A DNA stretch of 64,000 nucleotides. Origin: Kitasatospora mediocidica KCTC 9733 (GTDB lineage: Bacteria; Actinomycetota; Actinomycetes; Streptomycetales; Streptomycetaceae). Each line of letters starts with the position of its first letter. Position 1 is the stretch's first letter. Both the position numbers and the translations under genes were made by a program. Under the pieces are notes generated by a model. It did not search any database. It was not told the origin of the DNA and saw only the letters and a list, made by a program, of their open reading frames with translations. The stretch is taken from NCBI RefSeq assembly GCF_000744225.1, contig NZ_JQLN01000005.1:1759001-1823000 (forward strand), written 5' to 3'. Positions 23,946 through 32,019 of this stretch are shown here, piece after piece.

Positions 23946-25151
23946 ATGGGTGTCCGATCAGATTTCTCGCTGGACCTACAGCTCAAGTACGTCCACGAGC
24001 AGGTAGCGAACGACGACGTGAAGCGTGTGATCACCTCTGCGCTCGAGCACATGAGAAGTGGACGGGGAGGACACCGCAAGGGCGGCAGAGTACTCGTTCA
24101 ACTCCTAGGCGCAGCGCGCGGGCAGGCCGCTGAGCTAGGTGAGTGGGGAGTTGTGCGACTCCTGCAGGACTCCATCGACTACGCCGAGGGGCGTATCCTG
24201 CAGCCGGACTTCGATGAGCGCTACCGCCTGTTTCAGGATGGCGCGCGTAACGAGGGGCTGCTGGGGTTCGTCGCAGGCATGCTTGAGATCAAGTTCAACT
24301 TCGCAGCCGATGCGGGGAGGCGATACCTGGAGGAGCATCCGGACGCGGGAGCGGAGGGGCTGCTTGCCCACATCGACTCGCTCAGCCATGACGCACGGTA
24401 TCTCGTAGCCCCAGGCGAACGACCGGGACGGTACTCACTCATCCGTGGTCGGGCGGAGAAGATGATCTGGTTGGAGAGGGTACTTCAGGAGCGGATCGAC
24501 ATTGATGATCCGGAGGAAGCCGCTCAGCGGATTGCTGCGTCACCAGAGGCGTGGGCTCTCCTGGCCGCGGATCCAGAAGGTCAGATGATTCTCCGGGCGG
24601 CCCAACTCCAGAAGAGGTCCGCCCGGCTGGCCGCTCTACGCAAGGTGGCGGAGGACGAAGCGGCCACAGAGCTGGACCTGCAGCGGGCTCTGGAAGGGCA
24701 GTACTGGATCTTCGGTGGGCGCTTCGTCGGAGAAGCCGCTCAGCGCCGGTTGGTACCCGGTGATGAGATCGACATTCCGCTGATTCGCGGCGACGGAAGT
24801 CTTCACATCGTCGAGCTGAAGCGGGCTATGAGCATGACGGGTGCCTTGGTGAAGCGACACCGCGGAGCGTGGGTGCCAACTGCGCACGTGCACGATGCCG
24901 TTGGCCAAGCGGTCAACTATCTGGTCGGGCTGGACGAGGACCGTCGGCGGATCTTCGAGGATTTCAGCATCGAGACGCGTCGAGCAAGCGCCATCGTTCT
25001 GATCGGCCACCCGGCTCTCCAGCCGGACGTGCCGGAGCAGGAGATCAACGAAGCCCTTCGGACGTTCAACACACACGTGAACCGGGTTGAGGTCATCACG
25101 TACAAGGAGCTCATCGACAACGCCGAGCGCTCTCTCGGCGGCTCGGTCTGA
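23946..25151 (+). CDS. sduA: Shedu-type anti-phage nuclease (DUF4263)
   Basis: A 401-residue protein. Residues about 240-400 carry the Shedu/DUF4263 pattern: LQRALEGQYWIFGGRF, then DEIDIPLIRGDGSLHIVELK, a PD-(D/E)XK core with Asp276 and Glu290-x-Lys292, then HDAVGQAVNYLVGLD with the conserved Gln. Residues 1-230 are helical and variable, as in the family, where the N-terminus acts as sensor. Shedu proteins are single-gene defence systems. The gene ends 90 bp from the prophage attachment site. No Shine-Dalgarno precedes the ATG; an upstream frame (MAVTVQPTSLGDLLASRDAE from 23,851) looks protein-like and could be a frameshifted true N-terminus. Confidence 0.8.
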   Translation: MGVRSDFSLDLQLKYVHEQVANDDVKRVITSALEHMRSGRGGHRKGGRVLVQLLGAARGQAAELGEWGVVRLLQDSIDYAEGRILQPDFDERYRLFQDGARNEGLLGFVAGMLEIKFNFAADAGRRYLEEHPDAGAEGLLAHIDSLSHDARYLVAPGERPGRYSLIRGRAEKMIWLERVLQERIDIDDPEEAAQRIAASPEAWALLAADPEGQMILRAAQLQKRSARLAALRKVAEDEAATELDLQRALEGQYWIFGGRFVGEAAQRRLVPGDEIDIPLIRGDGSLHIVELKRAMSMTGALVKRHRGAWVPTAHVHDAVGQAVNYLVGLDEDRRRIFEDFSIETRRASAIVLIGHPALQPDVPEQEINEALRTFNTHVNRVEVITYKELIDNAERSLGGSV

Positions 25152-25187
25152 GACGTAGCAACCGCGTCATTGAGGACTATGAAACGG

Positions 25188-25222
25188 CAGAGGGCCCCAA
25201 CCAATCTGGTCGGGGCCCTCTG
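25188..25222. terminator. Stem-loop terminator between Shedu gene and attachment site
   Basis: CAGAGGGCCCC (25188-25198) and GGGGCCCTCTG (25212-25222) form a perfect 11 bp stem with a 13 nt loop. It can terminate the Shedu transcript and, read on the minus strand, is the terminator that would have followed the tRNA-Ser 3' end before prophage insertion. Confidence 0.8.
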
Positions 25223-25241
25223 TCAGCCCTGGCGGGCGAAG

Positions 25242-25268
25242 GGCGGAGGATACGAGATTCGAACTCGT
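25242..25268 (-). repeat. Left prophage attachment site (27 bp tRNA-Ser core)
   Basis: This 27 bp sequence is identical to 63,393-63,419 and is the 3' end of a tRNA-Ser on the minus strand: discriminator base, acceptor strand ATCCTCC and the complete T-arm (stem ACGAG/CTCGT, loop TTCGAAT). To the right the tRNA sequence stops abruptly, as expected for the displaced side of a tRNA-targeted integration. No gene was found in the flanking 25,269-25,543. Confidence 0.85.
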
Positions 25269-25543
25269 CTTTTGCCGAGATTTGACCTGCGGCGATGCTC
25301 GGAATCAGGACAAACCGGCACAGGATCCATGCCGCTCGATGCTGGCGGGTGCCGCCTGATGCCCCCGCGTGCTGACATGACAGCACAGATGATCATGAAA
25401 TCGTCGGCCGAGTTGGGCGCTCGCCGCCCGGGGCTCTCGTCACACACTGTAGGCGTATGGCGGACTGCGGCTTGCCCTGCACAGGATGCACGAAGCCCCG
25501 CCCGGCGGGTGCTGGGCGGGGCTGTGCCGGTGGGGTTGGCGGG

Positions 25544-25804
25544 CTACGAGAGGCAGCTCGACGAACACGCCCAGAGGGTGACCCCGGGGCCGCTCGGGGC
25601 TTCCCGGTGCCCTATCGGGACCGGCTTGGGGGCCGGACCGCCGCACCGGGCGCAGCGCACCGGAGCGAGGCGGGGCCACGTCTCGCCGGCGGTGTTCGCG
25701 TGGTCGTCTCGGTGGAACGGCTCACGGCTGCACGGGGCGCCGGTGGACTGTCCGGGGCGCGGGGCGCCGCATGTGGGCATCCTGGTGGCGGCGAGAGTCA
25801 TCAC
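25544..25804 (-). CDS. Small Cys-rich protein
   Basis: An 86-residue protein whose start overlaps the stop of the upstream gene by 4 bp. It has paired cysteines (CGAP...GAPC, RCARCGG, WACSSSC) and a histidine-containing loop, suggesting one or two small zinc-binding sites. No family recognised. Its coding status rests on the overlap, the shared strand and the zinc-ribbon-like spacing. Confidence 0.55.
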   Translation of the reverse strand: MMTLAATRMPTCGAPRPGQSTGAPCSREPFHRDDHANTAGETWPRLAPVRCARCGGPAPKPVPIGHREAPSGPGVTLWACSSSCLS

Positions 25805-26265
25805 GCCACCGCCCCGAGGCTGTGTGCACCCTCGAAGGTGTACTCAAGGTCGGGCAGTCCTTCGGCCACTGCCGCGAGGGCCCGGAGTCGGACCTGACGC
25901 CGCCGTTCCTCCGTCTTGTCCCACAACGGCACCACGCGGCCGGTGATCGGACGGTACTCGGCCTCGATCTGCTGCCGGGTCGGGTCGGCGGGTGCGATTC
26001 GCTCGGGCTCGGGCTCGGGCGCGGGCAGGTGGACGGGTGCCGGGCTCGGCTTGGGCGTGGTCACCGGGAATGGCTCGGGGGTGCGGCGGTAGTAGGCGGG
26101 TGCGCGGAGTCCCTCCAGCTCGACCCGCACCGGGCGAGGCGCCCCGGCGCGGTGGCGGCCGGTCGGGGTCTCCGTTGTGCTGCTGAGGTACAGCGCCGAG
26201 GCGAACGCGAGCACCAAGGCCCCGAGGCATGTGTAGAGCCAAACCCAGAATGTAAGGTCGGACAT
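25801..26265 (-). CDS. Small membrane protein with Pro/Glu-rich tail
   Basis: A 154-residue protein with one N-terminal transmembrane helix (FWVWLYTCLGALVLAFASAL, about 6-25) and a Pro-rich cytoplasmic middle containing PEPEPERI and a basic C-terminus (EERRRQVRLRALAAVAEG). It begins an operon with the Cys-rich gene and is divergent from a GntR-like gene. Similar proteins occur next to GntR-like genes on streptomycete mobile elements, but the function is unknown. Confidence 0.6.
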   Translation of the reverse strand: MSDLTFWVWLYTCLGALVLAFASALYLSSTTETPTGRHRAGAPRPVRVELEGLRAPAYYRRTPEPFPVTTPKPSPAPVHLPAPEPEPERIAPADPTRQQIEAEYRPITGRVVPLWDKTEERRRQVRLRALAAVAEGLPDLEYTFEGAHSLGAVA

Positions 26266-26382
26266 GTTGGCAGCTCCCTAAAGCTGTCGATGTGTCACCC
26301 CCGGTCGCCGGCCCTAATCGGCTTCCGGGGGTTCTGCTTTCTCATGAAAATAACGGACCTCCCTATACCTGTCCATAGCTCC

Positions 26383-26398
26383 CTACTGTTGGCAGTAG
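26383..26398. promoter_or_regulatory. Inverted repeat in divergent promoter region
   Basis: CTACTG-TTGG-CAGTAG is a perfect 6+6 bp inverted repeat in an AT-rich region upstream of the GntR-like gene, about 38 bp before its GTG. Together with a hairpin (ACCCCCGG...CCGGGGGT, 26297-26332) it is the likely regulatory region for the divergent genes. Confidence 0.5.
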
Positions 26399-26436
26399 CC
26401 AGGCGTGGTGGCGTGCAGCCGGATACGGTTGCCCCC

Positions 26437-26688
26437 GTGACCGACCTTGACCCCACCCGCCCGAAGTGGCCGCAGATTGTTGCCGTGCTCGGCGCCAGAA
26501 TCGGGCAAGGGGCCGACGGCTACACGCCTGGTTGTCTCATCTCCAGTCGGATGATCGAGGACGAGTTCTCGGTGGCGAAGGTGACCGCGGGGAAGGTGTT
26601 CGCCGAGTTGCGCCGTCTGAAACTGGTTCGGACCGAGTTCGGGATGGGCTCGTTCGTGACGGACCCGAGCGAGCGAGGAGAGCAGTAG
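26437..26688 (+). CDS. Short GntR-like winged-helix regulator
   Basis: An 83-residue protein consisting only of a winged-helix domain: WPQIVAVLGARIGQGADGYT, then ISSRMIEDEFSVAKVTAGKV and FAELRRLKLVRTEFGMGSFV, the GntR pattern ending in the G-x-G-x-F-V wing. There is no effector domain, as in small regulators of actinobacterial mobile elements. No Shine-Dalgarno precedes the GTG; a GATACG box 10-15 bp upstream suggests a leaderless transcript. Confidence 0.75.
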   Translation: MTDLDPTRPKWPQIVAVLGARIGQGADGYTPGCLISSRMIEDEFSVAKVTAGKVFAELRRLKLVRTEFGMGSFVTDPSERGEQ

Positions 26689-26708
26689 CCCCAGCCCTGC
26701 CGCCACAG

Positions 26709-27164
26709 TCACGCCCGGTGGTAGGGCGTGCCGACCAGACGCATGGCGCGCCGGTTCGGGGTGAAGCCCAGCGACGCGTATAGCGGTGCGCCGTCGTCGC
26801 TGGCACTGAGCGTCACCAGGGTGCAGCCCTGGCGAGTCAGCCACTCGACCAGCGCCCGGGTGACCGCTCGACCGTAGCCGCGTCGGCGGAACGGCTGCTC
26901 GGTGACGACGGTCTGCACCTGTCCGAAGACGCCAGCGTGGTCGGGGCCCGGCAGCCCCTGGTGTACGACACCGATCGCGCACGCCGCGAGCCCGCCGGCC
27001 GGGGCGTCGATCACGAAGGCGCCGAGTCGGTCGCCGCCCAGCTGCCCGCGCAGGTACTGGGCGAGTCGGTCGCGCCACGGCCCGGTGAGATCAACGCCCA
27101 CCATCGCGGCGTGGATCCGGGCGAGCTCGGCGGCGTCGTCGGGGGATGCCGGGCGCACATTCAC
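26709..27164 (-). CDS. GNAT-family N-acetyltransferase
   Basis: A 151-residue acetyltransferase. The fold is complete: MNVRPASPDDAAELARIHAA at the start, VQTVVTEQPFRRRGYGRAVT containing the acetyl-CoA-binding R-R-x-G-Y-G, and LSASDDGAPLYASLGF at the C-terminus. GTG start overlapping the kinase-like gene stop (GTGA), so the two are co-translated. The substrate is unknown. Confidence 0.88.
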   Translation of the reverse strand: MNVRPASPDDAAELARIHAAMVGVDLTGPWRDRLAQYLRGQLGGDRLGAFVIDAPAGGLAACAIGVVHQGLPGPDHAGVFGQVQTVVTEQPFRRRGYGRAVTRALVEWLTRQGCTLVTLSASDDGAPLYASLGFTPNRRAMRLVGTPYHRA

Positions 27165-28012
27165 AGCTGCACATCCATGAGGAGGTCTCCGAGTTCCGCA
27201 GCGGTGGGCCGGTCAGCGGCGGGGACGGTAAGGACGGTGCCGAGTGCCGATTGCAGCTGCGGCCACGGGCGCTCTGTGGTCAGTGGGATGCCGGCGGCGA
27301 TGGCCTTCCGGAGGTCGGCCGGGCTGGTGAGCTGCACGTCGATGCTGGCGGCGTCGTAGTCCAACGGCCACCGGCCGGTTGCGCAGGTCCACAACGTCCC
27401 GGCGAGTGCGTACACGTCGGCGGTGGGCGACGGTTCCACCGGCTGTAGACCGCTGTTGATCCACGCGGCGAGTTCCGGTGACACCAGGTGGGTCATGCCT
27501 CCCTCGAACTTCCGCCACGGCAAAGTTCCTTGACGCAACGACAGCGCAAAGTCGATCAACTTCGCGCCAGCCGGAGTGTGGATCCCATGGGCCGGTTGCA
27601 GGTCGCCGTGAGCCCAGCCAGCGGCATGGAACTCAGCGACAGCCCGGCACAGCGCCACCGCACCGGCAAGGGCAGTCACACGACCGTCGGGGCCCTTGCG
27701 AACCGGCTCGAACAGGTCCCAGGTGGACGGGCCGTCGAGCCAGGTGGTGACGTACCAAACGTCGGGACCAGAACGCCCGGCGATCACGGTGTAGTCCGGC
27801 AGGGCGTCGAGTACGGCGGCCTCCCGCGTGGTGATCTCTGCGGTCACGCCGTCGGCGCTGTACCCCAGCTTGACCGCCACCGCACCGAGCGGCCCGGTCG
27901 CCTTCCACACGGCCGACCCTCGCCGATCCGTGATCGCTCTCAACTCCACGGGCCCACAAATGATTTCTGCCGCCGTCACTGCCTCGGGGGGACAGGGAGT
28001 GAAGTCGCCCAT
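27161..28012 (-). CDS. Protein-kinase-fold phosphotransferase
   Basis: A 283-residue protein with kinase-fold landmarks: AVAVKLGYSADG (the ATP-binding Lys), EITTREAAVLDALP (helix C with Glu), catalytic loop HGDLQPAH and LIDFALS in place of DFG, then a C-lobe with ADVYALAGTLWTCATG. The H-G-D-L catalytic loop lies between Ser/Thr kinases and small-molecule (APH-type) kinases. The start at 28012 (ATG) is chosen over upstream alternatives. It sits between a GNAT gene and an unknown gene, so it may modify a protein or small molecule. Confidence 0.8.
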   Translation of the reverse strand: MGDFTPCPPEAVTAAEIICGPVELRAITDRRGSAVWKATGPLGAVAVKLGYSADGVTAEITTREAAVLDALPDYTVIAGRSGPDVWYVTTWLDGPSTWDLFEPVRKGPDGRVTALAGAVALCRAVAEFHAAGWAHGDLQPAHGIHTPAGAKLIDFALSLRQGTLPWRKFEGGMTHLVSPELAAWINSGLQPVEPSPTADVYALAGTLWTCATGRWPLDYDAASIDVQLTSPADLRKAIAAGIPLTTERPWPQLQSALGTVLTVPAADRPTAAELGDLLMDVQL

Positions 28013-28623
28013 GCCCGCACCGCCTTCCAATCGCAAGGGATGTGTTCGAACACGTCTCGGCCATCGTCGTTCGCCACGGCCACGGCCCGCGCAAGATCGG
28101 GCGTGTCCTTCAAGAACTGGGGATCGCGGGGGCGCACGGCCGCGCGAACCGGCATGAACGAGAACGGTGGTGTCGGTATGCTCCGGCCGAACTTGTCCAG
28201 CTCGTGCGCGCCTTGAGTGAACTTGCCGAACATCACACCCACGGGCCCATAGAGGTGCTTCAACGCCCAGTGCGGCCAGGCCATCAACTCATGGTGGTCG
28301 GTGTCAGGGACGGTACCCGTGATGACGATGTTCTCGCAGACGAACGCGCCGTCCGTCCGGCCCATCAGCGGTCGGATCCACTCCGCCGCCTGAACGGCGG
28401 CGTGGAACAACTCAGCCTCGACGGCGTACCGGTGGGCACCGGGCGCGATCTCGTACACCGTCCACCCGGTCATCTCGTGCAGGACGGACCGTTCGAGGAA
28501 CGGGCAGTGCTCGAACATGGCGGTGGCGTAGCCGGTCACGTCCACGATGGCCGGGCTCGTCGCCCGGGGAGAAACGAGGCGGAGCGCCCCGGCCGTGGGC
28601 CGGGACGCTCCGTCGTAGTGCAT
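27976..28623 (-). CDS. Conserved cargo protein of unknown function
   Basis: A 215-residue protein overlapping the kinase-like gene by 37 bp. Visible segments include EHCPFLERSVLHEM, GAFVCENIVITG, MAWPHWALKHLYGPVGVMFG and a C-terminal PRDPQFLKDTPDLA. The Cys-Pro-Phe context resembles a streptomycete DUF group (possibly DUF6875) but this is not certain. The long overlap implies coupled expression with the kinase-like gene. The ATG at 28623 is chosen; a TTG 9 bp upstream is possible. Confidence 0.65.
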   Translation of the reverse strand: MHYDGASRPTAGALRLVSPRATSPAIVDVTGYATAMFEHCPFLERSVLHEMTGWTVYEIAPGAHRYAVEAELFHAAVQAAEWIRPLMGRTDGAFVCENIVITGTVPDTDHHELMAWPHWALKHLYGPVGVMFGKFTQGAHELDKFGRSIPTPPFSFMPVRAAVRPRDPQFLKDTPDLARAVAVANDDGRDVFEHIPCDWKAVRAWATSLPVPPRQ

Positions 28624-28636
28624 GGCGATCAACCCG

Positions 28637-29053
28637 TCACCGGGCGATCTCGGCCGGGGTGTGGCCGTCGCCGTCGCCGGGGGCCGGCGAACAGTTCCAC
28701 TCGGCGACCACCTGGCCGGTCTTCCGGTAGGCGGCGAGCGCCGTCGTGTCCACGACGCCGCTGGCGTCGGTGAACCAGATCTCCGGGAGCGGACCGTACG
28801 CCTCCTCGTAGGCGGCGACCCACGCGATGAACCCGCGGCCCCCCGTCTCGGCGTGAACGATCGCGCGGCCGGCGTGCTCCGCGGTGAACGCGCTGTGCGC
28901 CTCGGCGTCCTCGGCGAGTTGGTGCCACGCCGCGTCGATCGCGGTGCTGAACATCTCCGGCGCGGCCTCGCCGGCGTCGAACCGGCGGGCGGTGATCTTG
29001 AAGAACTTCCCGAGCTCGGCCAGCTCGACGCCGGTCGCTGTGGTGGTGCTCAT
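28637..29053 (-). CDS. Hypothetical cargo protein
   Basis: A 138-residue soluble protein with a strong GGAGGAGCAG ribosome-binding site before its ATG. It is acidic and alpha-helical (ELGKFFKITARRFDAGEA, DAAWHQLAEDAEAHSAFTAE), with an aromatic-rich centre (FIAWVAAYEEAYGPLPEIWF). It ends 13 bp before the next cargo gene on the same strand. No family recognised. Confidence 0.6.
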   Translation of the reverse strand: MSTTTATGVELAELGKFFKITARRFDAGEAAPEMFSTAIDAAWHQLAEDAEAHSAFTAEHAGRAIVHAETGGRGFIAWVAAYEEAYGPLPEIWFTDASGVVDTTALAAYRKTGQVVAEWNCSPAPGDGDGHTPAEIAR

Positions 29054-29212
29054 CTGCTCCTCCTGGAGGGTTGACGGCCGCCGTCCGGCATGGGGGGTCG
29101 GGCGGCGGCAGTTGGGGTGGTGCCGGCTGCGACGACGGGGGGCGTGCGCAACCGGCACCGGTCCGCTCGGCCGTGGTGGTTGCACACGGCAGCGGGCGGA
29201 GAATGGGGGGTG

Positions 29213-29641
29213 TCAGCTGATCTTGCGGTGGGTCCGCAGGTCGGCATGCACGATCTTGCCGAGCGGTTCGAGTTGGGCGCCCCACTGACCACCTGTGAGC
29301 CTGTGAACTAGGGCGAGCCCTCGACCACCCTCGCTTTTGCCGGCGTCGAGGATCAGGCATGGCAGCGCGCGGGAGCCGTCGCGGACCGAGATGCGCACAG
29401 TCTGCTGGGTGATCCGCGTGATGCTGACGGTCATGTGGCGCTTGCACCCGGTCTTGGCCGCGTTGCTGACCAACTCGGTTGTGATCAGCACAGCGTCCTC
29501 GACCAGCTCAGGAATTCGCCACTCGGTGAGCGCTTGGCGGACCATTCGTCGCGCACTTCCTGCGGACCGGAGGTCGTAGGGGAGGTGAGCGACGACGGCT
29601 GGCGGGGCTTCGGCCGGGGCGAGCTCGGTGGTGGTGGTCAC
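29213..29641 (-). CDS. RsbW-like ATP-binding protein (HATPase)
   Basis: A 142-residue GHKL-fold protein: the N-box VLITTELVSNAAKTG with the conserved Asn, VRISVRDGSRA and the G-box SEGGRGLALVHRLTGGQWG. Such single-domain proteins are typical in streptomycetes, where they act as anti-sigma/serine-kinase-like proteins or partner XRE regulators. An XRE/TPR regulator lies about 450 bp away on the other strand, a common pairing. GTG start. Confidence 0.85.
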   Translation of the reverse strand: MTTTTELAPAEAPPAVVAHLPYDLRSAGSARRMVRQALTEWRIPELVEDAVLITTELVSNAAKTGCKRHMTVSITRITQQTVRISVRDGSRALPCLILDAGKSEGGRGLALVHRLTGGQWGAQLEPLGKIVHADLRTHRKIS

Positions 29642-29704
29642 TGGCCTGGGAATCCGCCCCCCGGGCCCGGCGCGCTCGCAGGGCCCGGGAAGCGAACTCT
29701 CGTA

Positions 29705-29797
29705 CTACTGGCCGTGGCTCTCGTTGCCGTCGGCGTGGTCCTGGTTGCCGCCGGTCTTCTCGTCCTCGTCGCCCGTGGCCGCGATGGTGATGATCAT
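29705..29797 (-). CDS. Possible 30-residue acidic peptide
   Basis: A short reading frame starting ATGATC after AAGGATCGG, encoding 30 residues: a hydrophobic start (MIITIAATG) and a very polar tail with DEDEK, many Asn/His. The Shine-Dalgarno is good and the gene has the same orientation as the RsbW-like gene 64 bp downstream. It could be a small regulator-associated peptide or a chance frame. The rest of 29,798-30,086 is the upstream region of the XRE gene and holds no other gene. Confidence 0.35.
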   Translation of the reverse strand: MIITIAATGDEDEKTGGNQDHADGNESHGQ

Positions 29798-30086
29798 GTG
29801 CCGATCCTTCCGTTGCGCCCCGCTGGTGAGACCCGCGAGGGATGAATGGTGGCTGGTCGCCAGCGGCTGCCGACGACGTGTTCGAGCTGGGCAGGTTCGG
29901 CTCATTCCCGCAGGTAGCGGGCTTTGTGATTCCCGTGCCGATCTGCTGATACCTAGTCAACGACTCTGGGTGCCAAGCGGGATAGGACGTTTCAGGCTCG
30001 CCCGATTCAGCGACCCGGACGTTTTCACGCTGTGATGACCCGGCGTCAGGGGGTAACCTCCGGTACCGGTATGGAGGGAGCTGACG

Positions 30087-31397
30087 ATGGCGGACCCAAC
30101 CCCGAACCTTCCGTTACGCGCTCTGATGACGGAGCACGGCCTCAAGGCGAGCGAGCTTGCCGCCGCGGTCAACTCCGCTGAACAGAAGTTGTTCGGCGCT
30201 CCCGGAAACGCCACCGACCGACAGGTGCGCCGGTGGCTCTCGGGCGAGGCGAGGACGCCTCACCTGCACTACATCGCGGCACTGATGAGCGTGTTCAAAG
30301 TGCCGGCGGACAGGCTCGGCTTCGCTCTCACCGGCACCCGAGTGCACCAACTTGCCCGATTGGATGATCCGTCTACGCTGCTGACAGGACATCCGATCGA
30401 CCGTCAGGAGAACGCCCCCGTGCTCCGCCGCGAGTTCATGATCGCCGCGACCGGCAACCTGCTGAGCTTCGCCTTTGCCCCGCTGCCTGCCGCCGGGCGC
30501 ATAGGGATGAGCGATGTTGCCCGGATTCGCGAGAGCATCGACCAGCTACACGCCGTCGATGACGCCTACGGTGGTGAGCAACTCGCCGAGGTCGCCGAGA
30601 ACTACGCCGGACAGATCGCCAACGCCATGGGACGTTGTCTGTACGGACCGAATGTCGAGAAGGCTTTGTACCAGGTCCAGGGCGAGCTGAGCGCTTCGGC
30701 CGGATGGTTCGCATTCGACAGCGGTGACCACACCCGCGCCGCCCGCAACTTCGACGCCGGACTACGTGGCGCCCTGCTGGCCGGCGACCGCCTGTTGCAG
30801 GCACGGATCTGGGCCTACATGGCACGCCAGTCCTGGGAACTCGGTCGAGCGACGGAAACAGTGACGATCGCGCGGGCCGCGCTCGACGCCACCCGCGGCG
30901 GGCGCGACCCCCGTCTCGGCGCCCTGCTCCATGGCCGCCTGGCGTTGGGGTACGGCGCAGCAGGGGAGAGCGCCCGGTGCGGGGCGTCGCTCGCCCGCGC
31001 TGACGCACTTCTGGACCAGGCCAGTGACAGTGCACCGGCGTGGTTGAGGTTCGTCGGCCCTGGGGAACTGCTCGGCGCGGCTGCGATGGCGCACATGGGA
31101 CTCGGCCAGCCGGAGGAAGCGGTGCGGCAGGAGGAGGAGGGGATGCGCCTGCTCGGGTCCGCCTTCCAGCGCAACCGCTTCGCCAAGCTGGTTCATCTGT
31201 CGGAGTGCCACCTAGCAGCCCAGGAACCGGAGAAGGCCGTTGCGACCGCTGGGCAGGCACTCGACCTGTACGGCTCAGTGAACTGCCCGCGATGGGCTGC
31301 CAAGCTGCACACGTTTCGGGACGATGTGGCCAAGAGGGCACTTCCCGAGACGAACGAGTTCGTGGAACGGTACGACGTGACTACCACCACCGCCTGA
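30087..31397 (+). CDS. XRE-type regulator with TPR-like sensor domain
   Basis: A 436-residue protein with an N-terminal helix-turn-helix (residues about 9-75: LKASELAAAVNSAEQKLFG, DRQVRRWLSGEARTP) and a long all-helical region of about 300 residues with TPR-like repeats (ARNFDAGLRGALLAGDRLLQ, LLHGRLALGYGAAGESARC, KLVHLSECHLAAQEPEKAVA). This is the architecture of streptomycete XRE/TPR regulators with putative peptide-ligand sensing. It is followed after 16 bp by an acetyltransferase gene. Both are transcribed against the structural genes, so they form an autonomous cargo unit. Confidence 0.82.
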   Translation: MADPTPNLPLRALMTEHGLKASELAAAVNSAEQKLFGAPGNATDRQVRRWLSGEARTPHLHYIAALMSVFKVPADRLGFALTGTRVHQLARLDDPSTLLTGHPIDRQENAPVLRREFMIAATGNLLSFAFAPLPAAGRIGMSDVARIRESIDQLHAVDDAYGGEQLAEVAENYAGQIANAMGRCLYGPNVEKALYQVQGELSASAGWFAFDSGDHTRAARNFDAGLRGALLAGDRLLQARIWAYMARQSWELGRATETVTIARAALDATRGGRDPRLGALLHGRLALGYGAAGESARCGASLARADALLDQASDSAPAWLRFVGPGELLGAAAMAHMGLGQPEEAVRQEEEGMRLLGSAFQRNRFAKLVHLSECHLAAQEPEKAVATAGQALDLYGSVNCPRWAAKLHTFRDDVAKRALPETNEFVERYDVTTTTA

Positions 31398-31413
31398 GAG
31401 GGGTGTCGGACCG

Positions 31414-31959
31414 TTGGACGCCGCAACGCTGACAGTCACGTACTACGCCGCCGAGGACTTCGCCGCGGTCGAGCACCAGCTGCTCGCGGTCTACGCCGAG
31501 GTGTACCGCGATGAGGCTGCCACGGATCCGTTCTTTTCGATCGAGAGGTTTACCGAGCGGTTGCACGCCCACGCTCGTGGATCCCGTTGGGGTTGTGCGT
31601 TCGGCGAGATCGGCGGCGAGCCGGTGGGCTACGCGTACGGCTTCGCCCGGACCGCTGCCTACCGCTGGTCGGGGTTGCTGACACCGGTTCCTGACGCGGA
31701 ACTGACGGAGACGGACACCCGGACGTTCGCCTTGTGCGAGGTGATGGTGCGCGAGCCCTGGCGCGGCACCGGGATCGCCCACACTCTGCACGAAGAGTTG
31801 ATGTCTCACCGGATCGAAGAGCGCTCGCACCTCCTGGTCGAGGAGGAACACCCGAAGGTCCGGGCAGTGTACGAGCGGTGGGGGTACCGGTGGATGGGGA
31901 CGATGCAGCCCTACCCGGACGCGCCCCGGTACGACTCGCTCGTTCGGCCTCTCATCTGA
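31414..31959 (+). CDS. GNAT-family N-acetyltransferase
   Basis: A 181-residue acetyltransferase starting at TTG, preceded by GAGAGGGGTG. GNAT pattern: FSIERFTERLHAHARGSRWG, VGYAYGFARTA, FALCEVMVREPWRGTGIAHT containing the acetyl-CoA loop R-x-x-G-I, and VRAVYERWGYRWMGTMQPYP near the end. It is the second gene of the cargo unit and ends at a strong bidirectional terminator. Substrate unknown. Confidence 0.88.
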   Translation: MDAATLTVTYYAAEDFAAVEHQLLAVYAEVYRDEAATDPFFSIERFTERLHAHARGSRWGCAFGEIGGEPVGYAYGFARTAAYRWSGLLTPVPDAELTETDTRTFALCEVMVREPWRGTGIAHTLHEELMSHRIEERSHLLVEEEHPKVRAVYERWGYRWMGTMQPYPDAPRYDSLVRPLI

Positions 31960-31974
31960 CCAGCAACGACAAAG

Positions 31975-32011
31975 GCGCCCCCGTACCGGCAGGCAGCCGG
32001 TACGGGGGCGC
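31975..32011. terminator. Bidirectional stem-loop terminator
   Basis: GCGCCCCCGTACCGG (31975-31989) and CCGGTACGGGGGCGC (31997-32011) form a perfect 15 bp stem with a 7 nt loop between the convergent cargo unit and the end of the phage structural/lysis operon. It separates cargo from late genes and should stop both transcripts. Confidence 0.88.
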
Positions 32012-32019
32012 AGTGCTGT

